The translations under genes and the position numbers were made by a program. From an uncultured Sphingobacteriaceae bacterium (GTDB lineage Bacteria; Bacteroidota; Bacteroidia; Sphingobacteriales; Sphingobacteriaceae), in assembly GCA_946480915.1 (NCBI GenBank), contig CAMLLO010000028.1:1-58476 (forward strand): a stretch of 58,476 bases of DNA, read 5' to 3'. Shown here piece by piece: positions 27,507 to 35,375 of the stretch. Under the pieces are notes generated by a model. It was not told the DNA's origin. It saw only the letters and a list, made by a program, of their open reading frames with translations, and did no database searches. Numbering within the stretch: position 1 is the stretch's first letter; each line of letters starts with the position of its first letter.

Positions 27507-29399
27507 ATGACAATTTACCAGGCACTAAAAAAGTATTGGAACTTTGATTCTTTTCGCTCTTTACAGGAAGAGATCATTCAATCTGTTTTAGATGGCAAAG
27601 ACACACTGGCGCTTTTACCAACCGGAGGTGGGAAATCGATTTGTTTCCAGGTTCCGGCAATGGTTAAGCCGGGTATATGCATAGTTGTTTCGCCCCTCAT
27701 AGCCCTGATGAAAGACCAGGTGGAAAATTTAAATGCAAGAGGTATTGAAGCCGTTTCTATTGTTTCGGGCATGGGAAAACGCGAGGTTGATATAATGCTG
27801 GATAACTGTGTGTATGGTAAAATAAAGTTCTTGTACGTATCTCCCGAAAGGCTGATGTCTGATCTGGTGCGTGAGCGTATCAAATACATGAATGTAAATC
27901 TTTTTGCAATTGACGAGGCACATTGTATTTCCCAGTGGGGTTATGATTTCAGACCACCATATCTGCAACTGACAAATTTACGAGAGCTGCATCCCGACGT
28001 TCCTGTGCTGGCTTTAACTGCTACAGCAACAGAACACGTAATAGATGATATTCAAAATAAGCTCGGCTTTAAAAAGAAGAATGTTTTCAGGAAAAGTTTT
28101 GAGCGCCGAAATTTAAGCTATATCGTTGCCACGGAGGAGAATAAGTTCAGAAAGCTGATCGCGATAGCAAAAAAAGTTAAGGGCACAGGTATTGTGTATG
28201 TCAGAAACCGCAGGGGAACCCAGGAAGTTGCTAAAATGCTTAACCGCGAAGGCATAAGCAGTGATTTTTACCATGCCGGTTTGACAACGCCTTTGCGTGC
28301 GGATAAGCAGGAAGCCTGGAAGAAAGGTAACATACGGGTTATTGTGGCTACCAATGCTTTCGGGATGGGGATTGATAAAGCAGAGGTTCGCTTTGTGGTT
28401 CATTTAGATTTGCCGGAAAGTTTGGAAGCGTATTACCAGGAAGCGGGCAGGGCGGGCCGGGATGAAAAAAAAGCATTTGGCGTGTTGCTCTATAACACAT
28501 CCGACAAAATTGCGCTGGAGCGAAAGTTTAGTTTGAGTTTCCCCTCTCCTGAAGAGATAAAGCAGGTTTATCATTCACTCGGAAACTTTTTTCAGCTGGC
28601 TTATGGCGCAGGAGAAGGCCTAACGTTGGAATTCGATATCGGTAGTTTCTGCTCTCGATTTAAGCTGGATCCGATTAAAACTTTAAACGCTTTAAAGTTT
28701 CTGGAGCATGATGAATATATCGCGCTAAGCGAGAGTGTTTATCTACCATCGCGGGTCAAAATCAATGTTGGAGCCGAGGATCTGTATCGGTTTCAGATTG
28801 AATATTCTCAATACGATTCATTTATCAAAACCATGCTGCGTTCTTACGGTGGTTTATTTGAACAGTATAGCCAGATACGTGAAAGCGATTTAGCACGGCG
28901 AACTAATTTAAGCACCGTACAGGTTGTTAAAACATTAGAAAAATTAGAAGAGCTAGAGCTGCTCACTTATTTTAAGCAAACAGATAAACCACAAATAAAC
29001 TATATAAAGGGTCGCTTGGATAGCTCTAACCTCTTTATTGATACAAAATACATTGCTCAGCGAAAGCTTATTATGCAACAGCAAGTCGAAGCTGTTATCA
29101 AATATGCTGAAGCACACAAGTGTCGAAGTCAGTTATTGTTGAAATACTTTGACGAGATCCAGGTTGAAAAATGCGGAGTATGCGATGTGTGTATCGAAGA
29201 AAAACGCAATGCTGAAAGAAGCAACGTGTTTGAAAAGGTAGCTTTTGAGATGCTCGAACACCTTGCCGAAAAGCATTTAACTTTAGATGAACTAATTACT
29301 TCTGTTCATGCCGGAGCTGAAAAGGAGCGGATTGAGGCTCTGAGGATTCTATTGGATGCGGGTAAGATAAAGACAGATGGAGAAAAGTATTACATATAA
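27507..29399 (+). CDS. recQ: ATP-dependent DNA helicase RecQ family
   Basis: This 630-residue SF2 helicase has motif I L-P-T-G-G-G-K-S (Lys43), motif II D-E-A-H at 136-139 followed by the RecQ-specific aromatic loop C-I-S-Q-W-G-Y-D-F-R, motif III T-A-T-A-T, and motif VI Q-E-A-G-R-A-G-R-D. The RecQ C-terminal zinc cluster is present as C-R-S-Q-L-L-L-K-Y-F, then C-G-V-C-D-V-C. A winged-helix region precedes it. No clear HRDC domain follows, so this is the shorter form common in Bacteroidota, which often keep two paralogues. It unwinds recombination and repair intermediates 3' to 5'. It is divergent from the amidohydrolase gene (95-bp gap). Confidence 0.92.
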   Translation: MTIYQALKKYWNFDSFRSLQEEIIQSVLDGKDTLALLPTGGGKSICFQVPAMVKPGICIVVSPLIALMKDQVENLNARGIEAVSIVSGMGKREVDIMLDNCVYGKIKFLYVSPERLMSDLVRERIKYMNVNLFAIDEAHCISQWGYDFRPPYLQLTNLRELHPDVPVLALTATATEHVIDDIQNKLGFKKKNVFRKSFERRNLSYIVATEENKFRKLIAIAKKVKGTGIVYVRNRRGTQEVAKMLNREGISSDFYHAGLTTPLRADKQEAWKKGNIRVIVATNAFGMGIDKAEVRFVVHLDLPESLEAYYQEAGRAGRDEKKAFGVLLYNTSDKIALERKFSLSFPSPEEIKQVYHSLGNFFQLAYGAGEGLTLEFDIGSFCSRFKLDPIKTLNALKFLEHDEYIALSESVYLPSRVKINVGAEDLYRFQIEYSQYDSFIKTMLRSYGGLFEQYSQIRESDLARRTNLSTVQVVKTLEKLEELELLTYFKQTDKPQINYIKGRLDSSNLFIDTKYIAQRKLIMQQQVEAVIKYAEAHKCRSQLLLKYFDEIQVEKCGVCDVCIEEKRNAERSNVFEKVAFEMLEHLAEKHLTLDELITSVHAGAEKERIEALRILLDAGKIKTDGEKYYI

Positions 29400-29432
29400 C
29401 TATTTCTCACACAACTTGCCAGAGCCTGGGTA

Positions 29433-30050
29433 TTAAAGGTCTCTTTCCTGGCCGCTTTTAATCCATCTTGCAATTTGCAGTGTTCGTTCTACCTGATGAA
29501 TAACTGCTTTGTGGGTATTTTCGTTAAGGCCTTTTCCATTAGCAGTTACACTTGTGCCATAGGGATTTCCTCCTGCCTCATATACGGCATCTGATGTATA
29601 TCCCGGAGCAGCTATAATTGCTCCCCAGTGAAACATGGTATTATAAAACGCAAGTAAAGTAGATTCTTGTCCGCCATGTGGGTTTTGTGCACTTGTCATT
29701 GCACTTACAACTTTATTAATCAGTTTCCCATGAAACCAGAGACTCCCGGTGGTATCCATAAACTGTTTCACTTGCGCGGGCACATTTCCGTAACGTGTAG
29801 GAAAGCTAAATATAAAAGCATCCGATTCGTCCAGATCATTCAGTGAAACCTCCGGAACAGTTTTGGTTGCTTCGAAATGAGATTTCCAGGCCGGATTAGC
29901 ATCAATTGCATCCTGCGATGCTAGTTCAGGAACTTTTAAAAGTTTGGCTTCAGCGCCCGATTGTTGTGCAGCTTCAGTTGCCCACTTTGCCAATTGATAA
30001 TTCGTGCCGGTCGAGCTGTAGTAGATAACAGCAAGTTTAATATTAGACAT
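29433..30050 (-). CDS. wrbA: NAD(P)H:quinone oxidoreductase, WrbA type
   Basis: The 205-residue length fits the WrbA family. The FMN-binding loop Y-Y-S-S-T-G-T-N-Y-Q-L-A is at residues 10-21, S-F-P-T-R-Y-G-N-V-P near 85 and T-S-A-Q-N-P-H-G-G-Q-E-S near 118 are the other flavin contacts, and a conserved Y-G-T-S-V-T-A-N-G-K-G-L-N-E occurs near the end. It is a cytoplasmic flavodoxin-like enzyme that reduces quinones by two electrons, limiting redox cycling. It converges with recQ (33-bp gap) and is followed on the other side by the trp operon terminator. Confidence 0.92.
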   Translation of the reverse strand: MSNIKLAVIYYSSTGTNYQLAKWATEAAQQSGAEAKLLKVPELASQDAIDANPAWKSHFEATKTVPEVSLNDLDESDAFIFSFPTRYGNVPAQVKQFMDTTGSLWFHGKLINKVVSAMTSAQNPHGGQESTLLAFYNTMFHWGAIIAAPGYTSDAVYEAGGNPYGTSVTANGKGLNENTHKAVIHQVERTLQIARWIKSGQERDL

Positions 30051-30174
30051 AATAATAAAGCCCTCCGTTTAGATGGGTGTTTAAGAAACGCCTTACCGGA
30101 CGAATGGTTTTTAAATATGTGCAAACATGTATTTCTTGACTGTGAGGGGGGGGTAAATTATAAGTTCTTTATAT

Positions 30175-30205
30175 AACCTATAAGGTTTCTAAAACCTTAT
30201 AGGTT
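30175..30205 (-). terminator. Terminator hairpin after trpA
   Basis: A perfect 14-bp stem, AACCTATAAGGTTT (30175-30188) with AAACCTTATAGGTT (30192-30205) and a 3-nt loop, lies 15 bp after the trpA stop. U-richness is weak on the trpA side, so its strength is uncertain. Confidence 0.7.
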
Positions 30206-30220
30206 TTGATTAAGCACCTG

Positions 30221-31009
30221 CTAAACCAGTTGCTTCTTTTCGGTTCTCAGGCTTCCTATAAACTCAGGTATCTTTTCCATGTAGCCATCTTCACCCAATA
30301 ACTTCACAAATGCACTTCCAACAATGGCACCATTGGCATATTGACAAGCTTTGCTGAAACTTTTATTATCCGAAATCCCAAATCCGATCATCGTCGGGTT
30401 TTTAAGGTTCATGTTCTTCAATCGGGTAAAGTAATCTTCTGTGACATCAGTTAGAGCAAGGTTTTTCCCTGTTGTAGATGATGATGACAACAAATAAATA
30501 AAGCCATTACTTAATTCGTCAATTTTTCGGATACGCTCGTCGGAGGTCTGGGGGGTGATTAGAAATATATTGCTCAGGTTACTTCCGCTGAAGCAATCTT
30601 TATACATTTCTTCATATTCATACATTGGCAGATCTGGCGCAATAACACCATCTACACCAACTTCTTTACAGGAAGCACAGAATTTTTCGACACCGTACTG
30701 AAGAATAGGATTAACATATCCCATCAATAGCACCGGAATAGAAACGCGCTTTCTAAGGTCTTTTAATTGTTCAAACAGAACCCTTAAAGTCATACCATTT
30801 TCTATCGACTTTAACGAACTGTTCTGAATAACCGGTCCGTCGGCTAATGGATCGGAGTAGGGTATACCTATTTCCAGGAAATCTGCTCCTGCTTTTTCAA
30901 GCGCCTCCGCGATATCCAAGGTGCTGTTGATGTTAGGGTATCCTGCAGTAAAATATATAGATAAAACGTTTTCTTTCTTCTGTTCGAAAAGTTGTTTAAT
31001 TCTGTTCAT
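30221..31009 (-). CDS. trpA: Tryptophan synthase alpha subunit
   Basis: The ATG at 31009 (M-N-R-I-K-Q-L-F-E-Q) gives 262 residues, the normal length; an upstream ATG at 31078 only adds translation of a repeat. The TIM barrel carries the catalytic Glu46 in D-F-L-E-I-G-I-P and Asp57 in P-L-A-D-G-P, with the phosphate-binding G-F-G-I-S near 210. It cleaves indole-3-glycerol phosphate and passes indole to TrpB. It is the last gene of the trpD-F-B-A operon and follows trpB after 117 bp. Confidence 0.95.
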   Translation of the reverse strand: MNRIKQLFEQKKENVLSIYFTAGYPNINSTLDIAEALEKAGADFLEIGIPYSDPLADGPVIQNSSLKSIENGMTLRVLFEQLKDLRKRVSIPVLLMGYVNPILQYGVEKFCASCKEVGVDGVIAPDLPMYEYEEMYKDCFSGSNLSNIFLITPQTSDERIRKIDELSNGFIYLLSSSSTTGKNLALTDVTEDYFTRLKNMNLKNPTMIGFGISDNKSFSKACQYANGAIVGSAFVKLLGEDGYMEKIPEFIGSLRTEKKQLV

Positions 31010-31013
31010 TGTA

Positions 31014-31050
31014 ATTGAGATATGAGATGTTAGATATGAGAATTGAGACG
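31014..31050. repeat. Short A/G-rich direct repeats between trpB and trpA
   Basis: TTGAGATATGAGATGTTAG followed by ATATGAGAATTGAGAC contains repeated (A/T)GAGAT(A/G)T units. It sits just upstream of the trpA start and pads the only wide gap inside the trp operon. Confidence 0.5.
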
Positions 31051-31126
31051 CAAGGAGTGCTTGATTTCTGTACCGCAAGGTTCATGAAATCATTTAATCC
31101 TCTTATCATCTGTGAAATCATTTATC

Positions 31127-32308
31127 TTAAAAGCCAAAGTAATTCATGTAATTGCTTAAGTCTTTATCGCCACGACCCGAAAGACAAACAACCACCGTTT
31201 CATCACCTTTAAATTTCATTTTATTTAAGTAAGCAAAGGCATGAGCACTTTCGATAGCGGGAATAATTCCTTCCAAACGAGTTAGTTCTAATCCTGCCTG
31301 CATCGCTTCATCGTCAGTAATACTCACGTATTGAGCACGCTTAGATATATATAAATGAGCATGTTGCGGCCCGATACCTGGATAATCCAATCCGGCAGAA
31401 ATAGAATAAGGTTCTACAACCTGTCCATCTTCGGTTTGCATAACAATCGATCTGCTTCCATGTAAAACTCCTTCTGTTCCTAAAAAGGTCGTTGCAGCAG
31501 ATTCGCCGGTATCAACGCCTTTTCCGCCTGCTTCCACAGCAATAAGCTGAACGTCCGGCTCGTCTAAAAAATGATAGAACATACCGATTGCGTTACTTCC
31601 TCCACCCACGCAGGCCAGAACATAATCAGGATTTTCTTTGCCTGTTTTTTCTTTCAGTTGCCATCTGGTTTCCTCCGAAATAATAGACTGGAGGCGTGCT
31701 ACCATATCGGGATACGGATGCGGTCCAACAGCAGAACCGATTATATAATGTGTATCAACCGGATTGTTTATCCAATCGCGTAAGGCCTCGTTTGTGGCGT
31801 CTTTAAGTGTCTGACTTCCTGAAACTGCAGGGATAACTGTTGCTCCCATCATTTTCATACGCGCAACATTAGGCGCTTGTCTTTCAATATCAACAGCACC
31901 CATGTAAACCACACATTCAAGTCCCATTAAGGCACAAACTGTAGCAGTAGCTACCCCGTGCTGACCTGCACCGGTTTCAGCGATGATGCGTTTTTTGCCC
32001 AAACGTTGCGCTAAAAGTATTTGACCAACCGTGTTGTTTATTTTATGCGCACCTGTATGATTCAGGTCCTCGCGTTTTAAATAAATATTTGCGCCGTATT
32101 TCGCCGAAAGTCGCTTTGCTAAATAAAGAGGAGAGGGGCGACCCACATAATCTTTCAATAATTGCTGATACTCTTCCTGAAATCCAGGCTCATAAATTAT
32201 GTCCAGGTATTTGGTTCTTAATTTCTCAACATTCGGATAAAGCATTTCGGGAATATACGCTCCGCCGAAAGCTCCAAAATATCCTTTTTCATTTACATGA
32301 TAACTCAT
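31127..32308 (-). CDS. trpB: Tryptophan synthase beta subunit
   Basis: The ATG at 32308 ([12 protein letters not shown]) gives 393 residues; the frame can be extended to a TTG at 32320 but the ATG fits the family. The PLP lysine is Lys89 in H-T-G-A-H-K-I-N-N, the Glu of the A-E-T-G-A-G-Q-H-G loop is near residue 110, and the phosphate-binding G-G-G-S-N-A-I-G is near 228. It is a soluble PLP enzyme that condenses indole with serine to tryptophan as the alpha2-beta2 complex with TrpA. It starts 15 bp after trpF. Confidence 0.97.
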   Translation of the reverse strand: MSYHVNEKGYFGAFGGAYIPEMLYPNVEKLRTKYLDIIYEPGFQEEYQQLLKDYVGRPSPLYLAKRLSAKYGANIYLKREDLNHTGAHKINNTVGQILLAQRLGKKRIIAETGAGQHGVATATVCALMGLECVVYMGAVDIERQAPNVARMKMMGATVIPAVSGSQTLKDATNEALRDWINNPVDTHYIIGSAVGPHPYPDMVARLQSIISEETRWQLKEKTGKENPDYVLACVGGGSNAIGMFYHFLDEPDVQLIAVEAGGKGVDTGESAATTFLGTEGVLHGSRSIVMQTEDGQVVEPYSISAGLDYPGIGPQHAHLYISKRAQYVSITDDEAMQAGLELTRLEGIIPAIESAHAFAYLNKMKFKGDETVVVCLSGRGDKDLSNYMNYFGF

Positions 32309-32323
32309 ATTGTCCTCCAATCC

Positions 32324-32965
32324 CTAACCCGGGATTTTAATTTCGTTAAAAACTGATGTTAATTTTTCAATGTCTTTTAAACCAGGTTGCAGCTCAAATC
32401 GGCTGTTTAAATCCAGGGCATAAAGGCGTGTATCATTAATGCTTTTAATCTCAGCAAGATTTTCAATACTTAAGCCTCCGCTCAAAAAATAGGGCTTATC
32501 CAAGGTGTACTGATTTAATAATTCCCAGTCAAACGCTTTTCCCGATCCGCCATGTTCCTTGGTTTTAGTGTCGAAAAGAAAATAGTCAATCGCTTCATTG
32601 TATGAAGATAAATTGCTGAAGTCAAAGTTATTGTCTATCCCAAACGCTTTAATTACTTGAACGTTAAGATTCTTAATTTTCATACAAAGCTCAGGTTTCT
32701 CTGCGCCATGTAGCTGAACAGCATCAAGCTTATAGGTTTCAATCTTTTCTGCAATATCCTGGTAAGTGCTGTCAACAAATACGCCGGTTTTTTTAATCTC
32801 TGATGGTAATGAACTTAATAATTTAATATCCAGTTCAGCTGCATAACGCTTAGATTCAGGATAAAATATAAAGCCTATATAATCAGGTTCAAGCATCGCA
32901 AGTTGCTTGATGTTTTCAGCATCACGCATTCCGCAAATCTTCAGCTTTAATTTTTTTTGAATCAT
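32324..32965 (-). CDS. trpF: Phosphoribosylanthranilate isomerase
   Basis: A 213-residue TIM-barrel protein with the catalytic Cys11 in L-K-I-C-G-M-R-D and Asp132 in F-L-F-D-T-K, and the phosphate-binding G-G-S-G and S-G-G-L stretches. It performs the Amadori rearrangement of phosphoribosylanthranilate. Its ATG overlaps the trpD stop by one base (TAATG), so the two are translationally coupled. In many Bacteroidota trpC lies between trpD and trpF; here it is absent. Confidence 0.95.
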   Translation of the reverse strand: MIQKKLKLKICGMRDAENIKQLAMLEPDYIGFIFYPESKRYAAELDIKLLSSLPSEIKKTGVFVDSTYQDIAEKIETYKLDAVQLHGAEKPELCMKIKNLNVQVIKAFGIDNNFDFSNLSSYNEAIDYFLFDTKTKEHGGSGKAFDWELLNQYTLDKPYFLSGGLSIENLAEIKSINDTRLYALDLNSRFELQPGLKDIEKLTSVFNEIKIPG

Positions 32966-33957
32966 TATTTAATGGACACTAACGTTTTGAAACTTTTCAA
33001 GGCTTTTTTGCTCTTCAAAGATTCCTCGGCAATACCATAGCAATCAGAAAAGCTTTTCTCCGGATGTATAGTTTTAATGGCCAATGCTGCATTGCATAAA
33101 ACAACTGCATTCTGTTCTGCTGTTCCACTTCCATTTAATACATCGCTGAAAATTTTAGCCGATTCCTGCACCGTTTCACCACCACCAATTAATTCAGCAT
33201 TAATGGTTTTTAACCCAAGGCTTTCAATGGTTGATATAGTTTCGCCGGTGGATGTGAATGTTTTGAATGAGTTGGTTAATGAGATCTCGTCATATCCGCC
33301 TAAATCGTGAAGAATGGTATATTTCTTTTCAGTTTTTTGATAGAGGTAGGCATACAGTCTAGCCAGCTCTAAACTAAAAACTCCAACCATCTGATACTTT
33401 GGTTGTGATGGGTTAACCATCGGCCCTAACATATTAACGAAGGTTTTAACTCCCAAGTCTTTTCTTATTGGGGCGAGAGTTTTCATTGCCGGATGAAACA
33501 AGGGAGCATGCAGAAAGCAAATTCCGGCTTCATCCAGGCTTTGTTTTAATTTTGCCTTGTCGTTACTGAACTGATAGCCTAAAAACTCCATAACGTTGGA
33601 TGAACCACATCCCGACGATACTCCATAATTTCCGTGCTTGGCCACGTTGTAGCCGGCACCCGCAACTACAAAAGAGGCAAGGGTAGAAATATTAAAGGTG
33701 TTTTTTCCATCGCCGCCTGTTCCGCACAGGTCTATTAATTCATAACCATCAAGTCCGGGCTTTAAACACAAGTCCAGCATCGCATCTCTAAATCCTTCAA
33801 GTTCATCAACCGTAATACTGCGCATGCAGTAAGTCGTTAAAAAGGCGGCCATTTGAGATGGATTGTATTTTCCGGTGGCAATATTGGTCAATATTTCTTT
33901 GGCCTGTGTTTTTGTAAAAGTTTTGTGTTCGAATAGGTGATTTAGTATGTCTTTCAT
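32965..33957 (-). CDS. trpD: Anthranilate phosphoribosyltransferase
   Basis: The ATG at 33957 (M-K-D-I-L-N-H-L-F) gives 330 residues, the family length; an in-frame codon at 33978 would start inside the leader terminator's tail. The PRPP-binding G-T-G-G-D is at residues 79-83, followed by N-I-S-T, K-H-G-N and the S-S-G-C-G-S stretch. It transfers the phosphoribosyl group to anthranilate. It is the first structural gene after the leader attenuator. trpE and trpG, which make anthranilate, are not in the window. Confidence 0.96.
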   Translation of the reverse strand: MKDILNHLFEHKTFTKTQAKEILTNIATGKYNPSQMAAFLTTYCMRSITVDELEGFRDAMLDLCLKPGLDGYELIDLCGTGGDGKNTFNISTLASFVVAGAGYNVAKHGNYGVSSGCGSSNVMEFLGYQFSNDKAKLKQSLDEAGICFLHAPLFHPAMKTLAPIRKDLGVKTFVNMLGPMVNPSQPKYQMVGVFSLELARLYAYLYQKTEKKYTILHDLGGYDEISLTNSFKTFTSTGETISTIESLGLKTINAELIGGGETVQESAKIFSDVLNGSGTAEQNAVVLCNAALAIKTIHPEKSFSDCYGIAEESLKSKKALKSFKTLVSIK

Positions 33958-33976
33958 TTTAGTGTGCCTTTTGGGC

Positions 33977-34004
33977 AAAAAAAAAGGTTGCTGTTAGAGC
34001 AACC
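33977..34004 (-). terminator. Attenuator terminator of the trp leader
   Basis: In the minus direction the RNA folds as GGTTGCT (34004-33998), loop CTAAC, AGCAACC (33992-33986), then nine Us (33985-33977). This is a textbook intrinsic terminator, ending 19 bp before the trpD start codon, where it can only serve to stop transcription into the operon. No gene on this strand lies upstream of it other than the leader peptide. Confidence 0.93.
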
Positions 34005-34042
34005 CGGTTTATTTTAATATAAATATATAACCAATGGAATTG

Positions 34043-34096
34043 CTAAGGGTATAACATTTGCCACCACCAAGAAATATATAAAGTTGTTTTTCTCAT
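34043..34096 (-). CDS. trpL: trp leader peptide
   Basis: A 17-residue frame, MRKTTLYISWWWQMLYP, starting with ATG at 34096 and ending with TAG at 34045-34043. Three consecutive Trp codons at positions 10-12 of so short a peptide, ending 85 bases before trpD and followed by an intrinsic terminator, are very unlikely by chance. The peptide itself probably has no function other than making ribosome movement sensitive to charged tRNA-Trp. Confidence 0.88.
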   Translation of the reverse strand: MRKTTLYISWWWQMLYP

Positions 34097-34201
34097 CTAT
34101 TGAAGCAAATATGCCGATATCTTTTGTGCTCTGCAAAAGTTTTATCAACTTTTTGAAAATGTTAAGACACATCTATTTTTAAAAGGGTTATTTTAGCCAC
34201 A

Positions 34202-35083
34202 ATGTATAGCAAACGAACGAAATATTTAATCTCATTAAAACAGAAGATCGGGAAATGGTCGTTGGTTCTTATCGGTGTCCTTCTTGCCGCTTTTGGTTTA
34301 AAAGGATTTTTATTGCCGAATGGCTTTATCGATGGTGGAGTAACGGGTTTGGCCTTATTAGCTAACCATATTACGCACATACCGGTCTCTATATGGTTAA
34401 TAGCTTTTAACATTCCCTTTATATTAGTAGGTATACAACAGATAGGTAAATCCTTTGCCAGGAATACATTGATAGCTGTATTTGCCCTTGCAGTAGTTAT
34501 CTATTTCTTCGACTTCCCGGTTATTACACACGATAAATTACTGATCTCAATATTTGGAGGCTTTTTTTTAGGTGCTGGTATAGGCTTAGCTATCAGAGGA
34601 GGCTGCGTGCTGGACGGGACGGAAATTATCGCTGTTTATATAAACAGGAAAAGTGTTTTCTCTATCGGTGATATAATTCTGCTGATTAATGTAGCCATTT
34701 TCGCTATCGCCGCTTTTATACTTGGCATTGAAGCTGCTCTTTATTCCATCCTGACTTATCTATCGGCCTCAAAAACAGTGGATTTTATTATTCAAGGGAT
34801 TGAGGAGTACACAGGTGTCACGATTGTTTCCGCAAAAAGTAAAAGCATTAAGCAAGCGATAATAACCGAGCTGGGGCGAGGCGTAACAATTTATAAGGGC
34901 GAAAGAGGATATGGTGGTCAGGAGGTTGAAAAAGAAATTGATATTGTTTTTACCGTCGTCACCCGTTTAGAGGTTTCCAAAGTGAAAGAAGTAGTTAAGA
35001 AGATTGATCGCAAAGCCTTTATTGTGATGAATGTAATTACCGAAACGAGTGGTGGTATTATAAAAAGACGACCATTGCATTAA
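34202..35083 (+). CDS. YitT family membrane protein
   Basis: A 293-residue integral membrane protein with five or six hydrophobic helices in the first 200 residues. The G-x-x-x-G-G-V-T-G-L-A-L-L motif near 40 and R-G-G-C-V-L-D-G-T-E-I-I-A-V-Y near 135 are conserved in the YitT/DUF161 family, and the C-terminal 80 residues (T-G-V-T-I-V-S-A, G-R-G-V-T-I-Y-K-G-E-R-G-Y-G) form the DUF2179 cytoplasmic domain. Members are widespread but their transport role is not settled. It is divergent from the trp leader; the start codon is about 105 bp from the leader ATG, so the two promoters share this spacer. Confidence 0.88.
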   Translation: MYSKRTKYLISLKQKIGKWSLVLIGVLLAAFGLKGFLLPNGFIDGGVTGLALLANHITHIPVSIWLIAFNIPFILVGIQQIGKSFARNTLIAVFALAVVIYFFDFPVITHDKLLISIFGGFFLGAGIGLAIRGGCVLDGTEIIAVYINRKSVFSIGDIILLINVAIFAIAAFILGIEAALYSILTYLSASKTVDFIIQGIEEYTGVTIVSAKSKSIKQAIITELGRGVTIYKGERGYGGQEVEKEIDIVFTVVTRLEVSKVKEVVKKIDRKAFIVMNVITETSGGIIKRRPLH

Positions 35084-35375
35084 TCCAAAAAGAAGCGGTA
35101 GTTCCCTTTTGAAATATCTGAGCGTCCATCCTTACAATTCTCTGATTATACAGGTTTAAACCAATGTTGTTTTTAAGGTCCTGGGATTCAGGATGGTGCA
35201 GGATGGCGTTTTAATAATTATTCCGCAGATTTGACCTGACTAACAGAACCTATTGGAAGTATTATCAATTTGTTAATCTACCTGGATTTTCTTTAAACCG
35301 ATAATATGTGAATGTGGAATGTGCTGGTTTTGAAAATAATTGCTCATCAATTAGTTCATTATAAACCGTAACATT

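Larger units (their letters stand above)
33977..34096 (-). promoter_or_regulatory. trp operon attenuator (leader, antiterminator, terminator)
   Basis: Three parts are visible in the right order. The leader peptide frame (34096-34043) has three adjacent Trp codons at 34069-34061. A segment AGCAATTC (34044-34037) can pair with GGGTTGCT (34005-33998), the 5' arm of the terminator, giving eight pairs of which two are G-U. The terminator follows. The antiterminator segment overlaps the last bases of the leader stop codon, so a ribosome that finishes the leader would cover it and let the terminator form, while a ribosome stalled at the Trp codons would leave it free to block the terminator. The mechanism is inferred from the arrangement; ribosome-mediated attenuation is well established for trp operons of enteric bacteria. 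Confidence 0.87.

Noticed and set aside
34097..34201. A Bacteroidota-type promoter (TTTG near -33, TAnnTTTG near -7) for the trp leader
   Set aside because: Several partial matches exist but none has both boxes at the right spacing, so no promoter is called.
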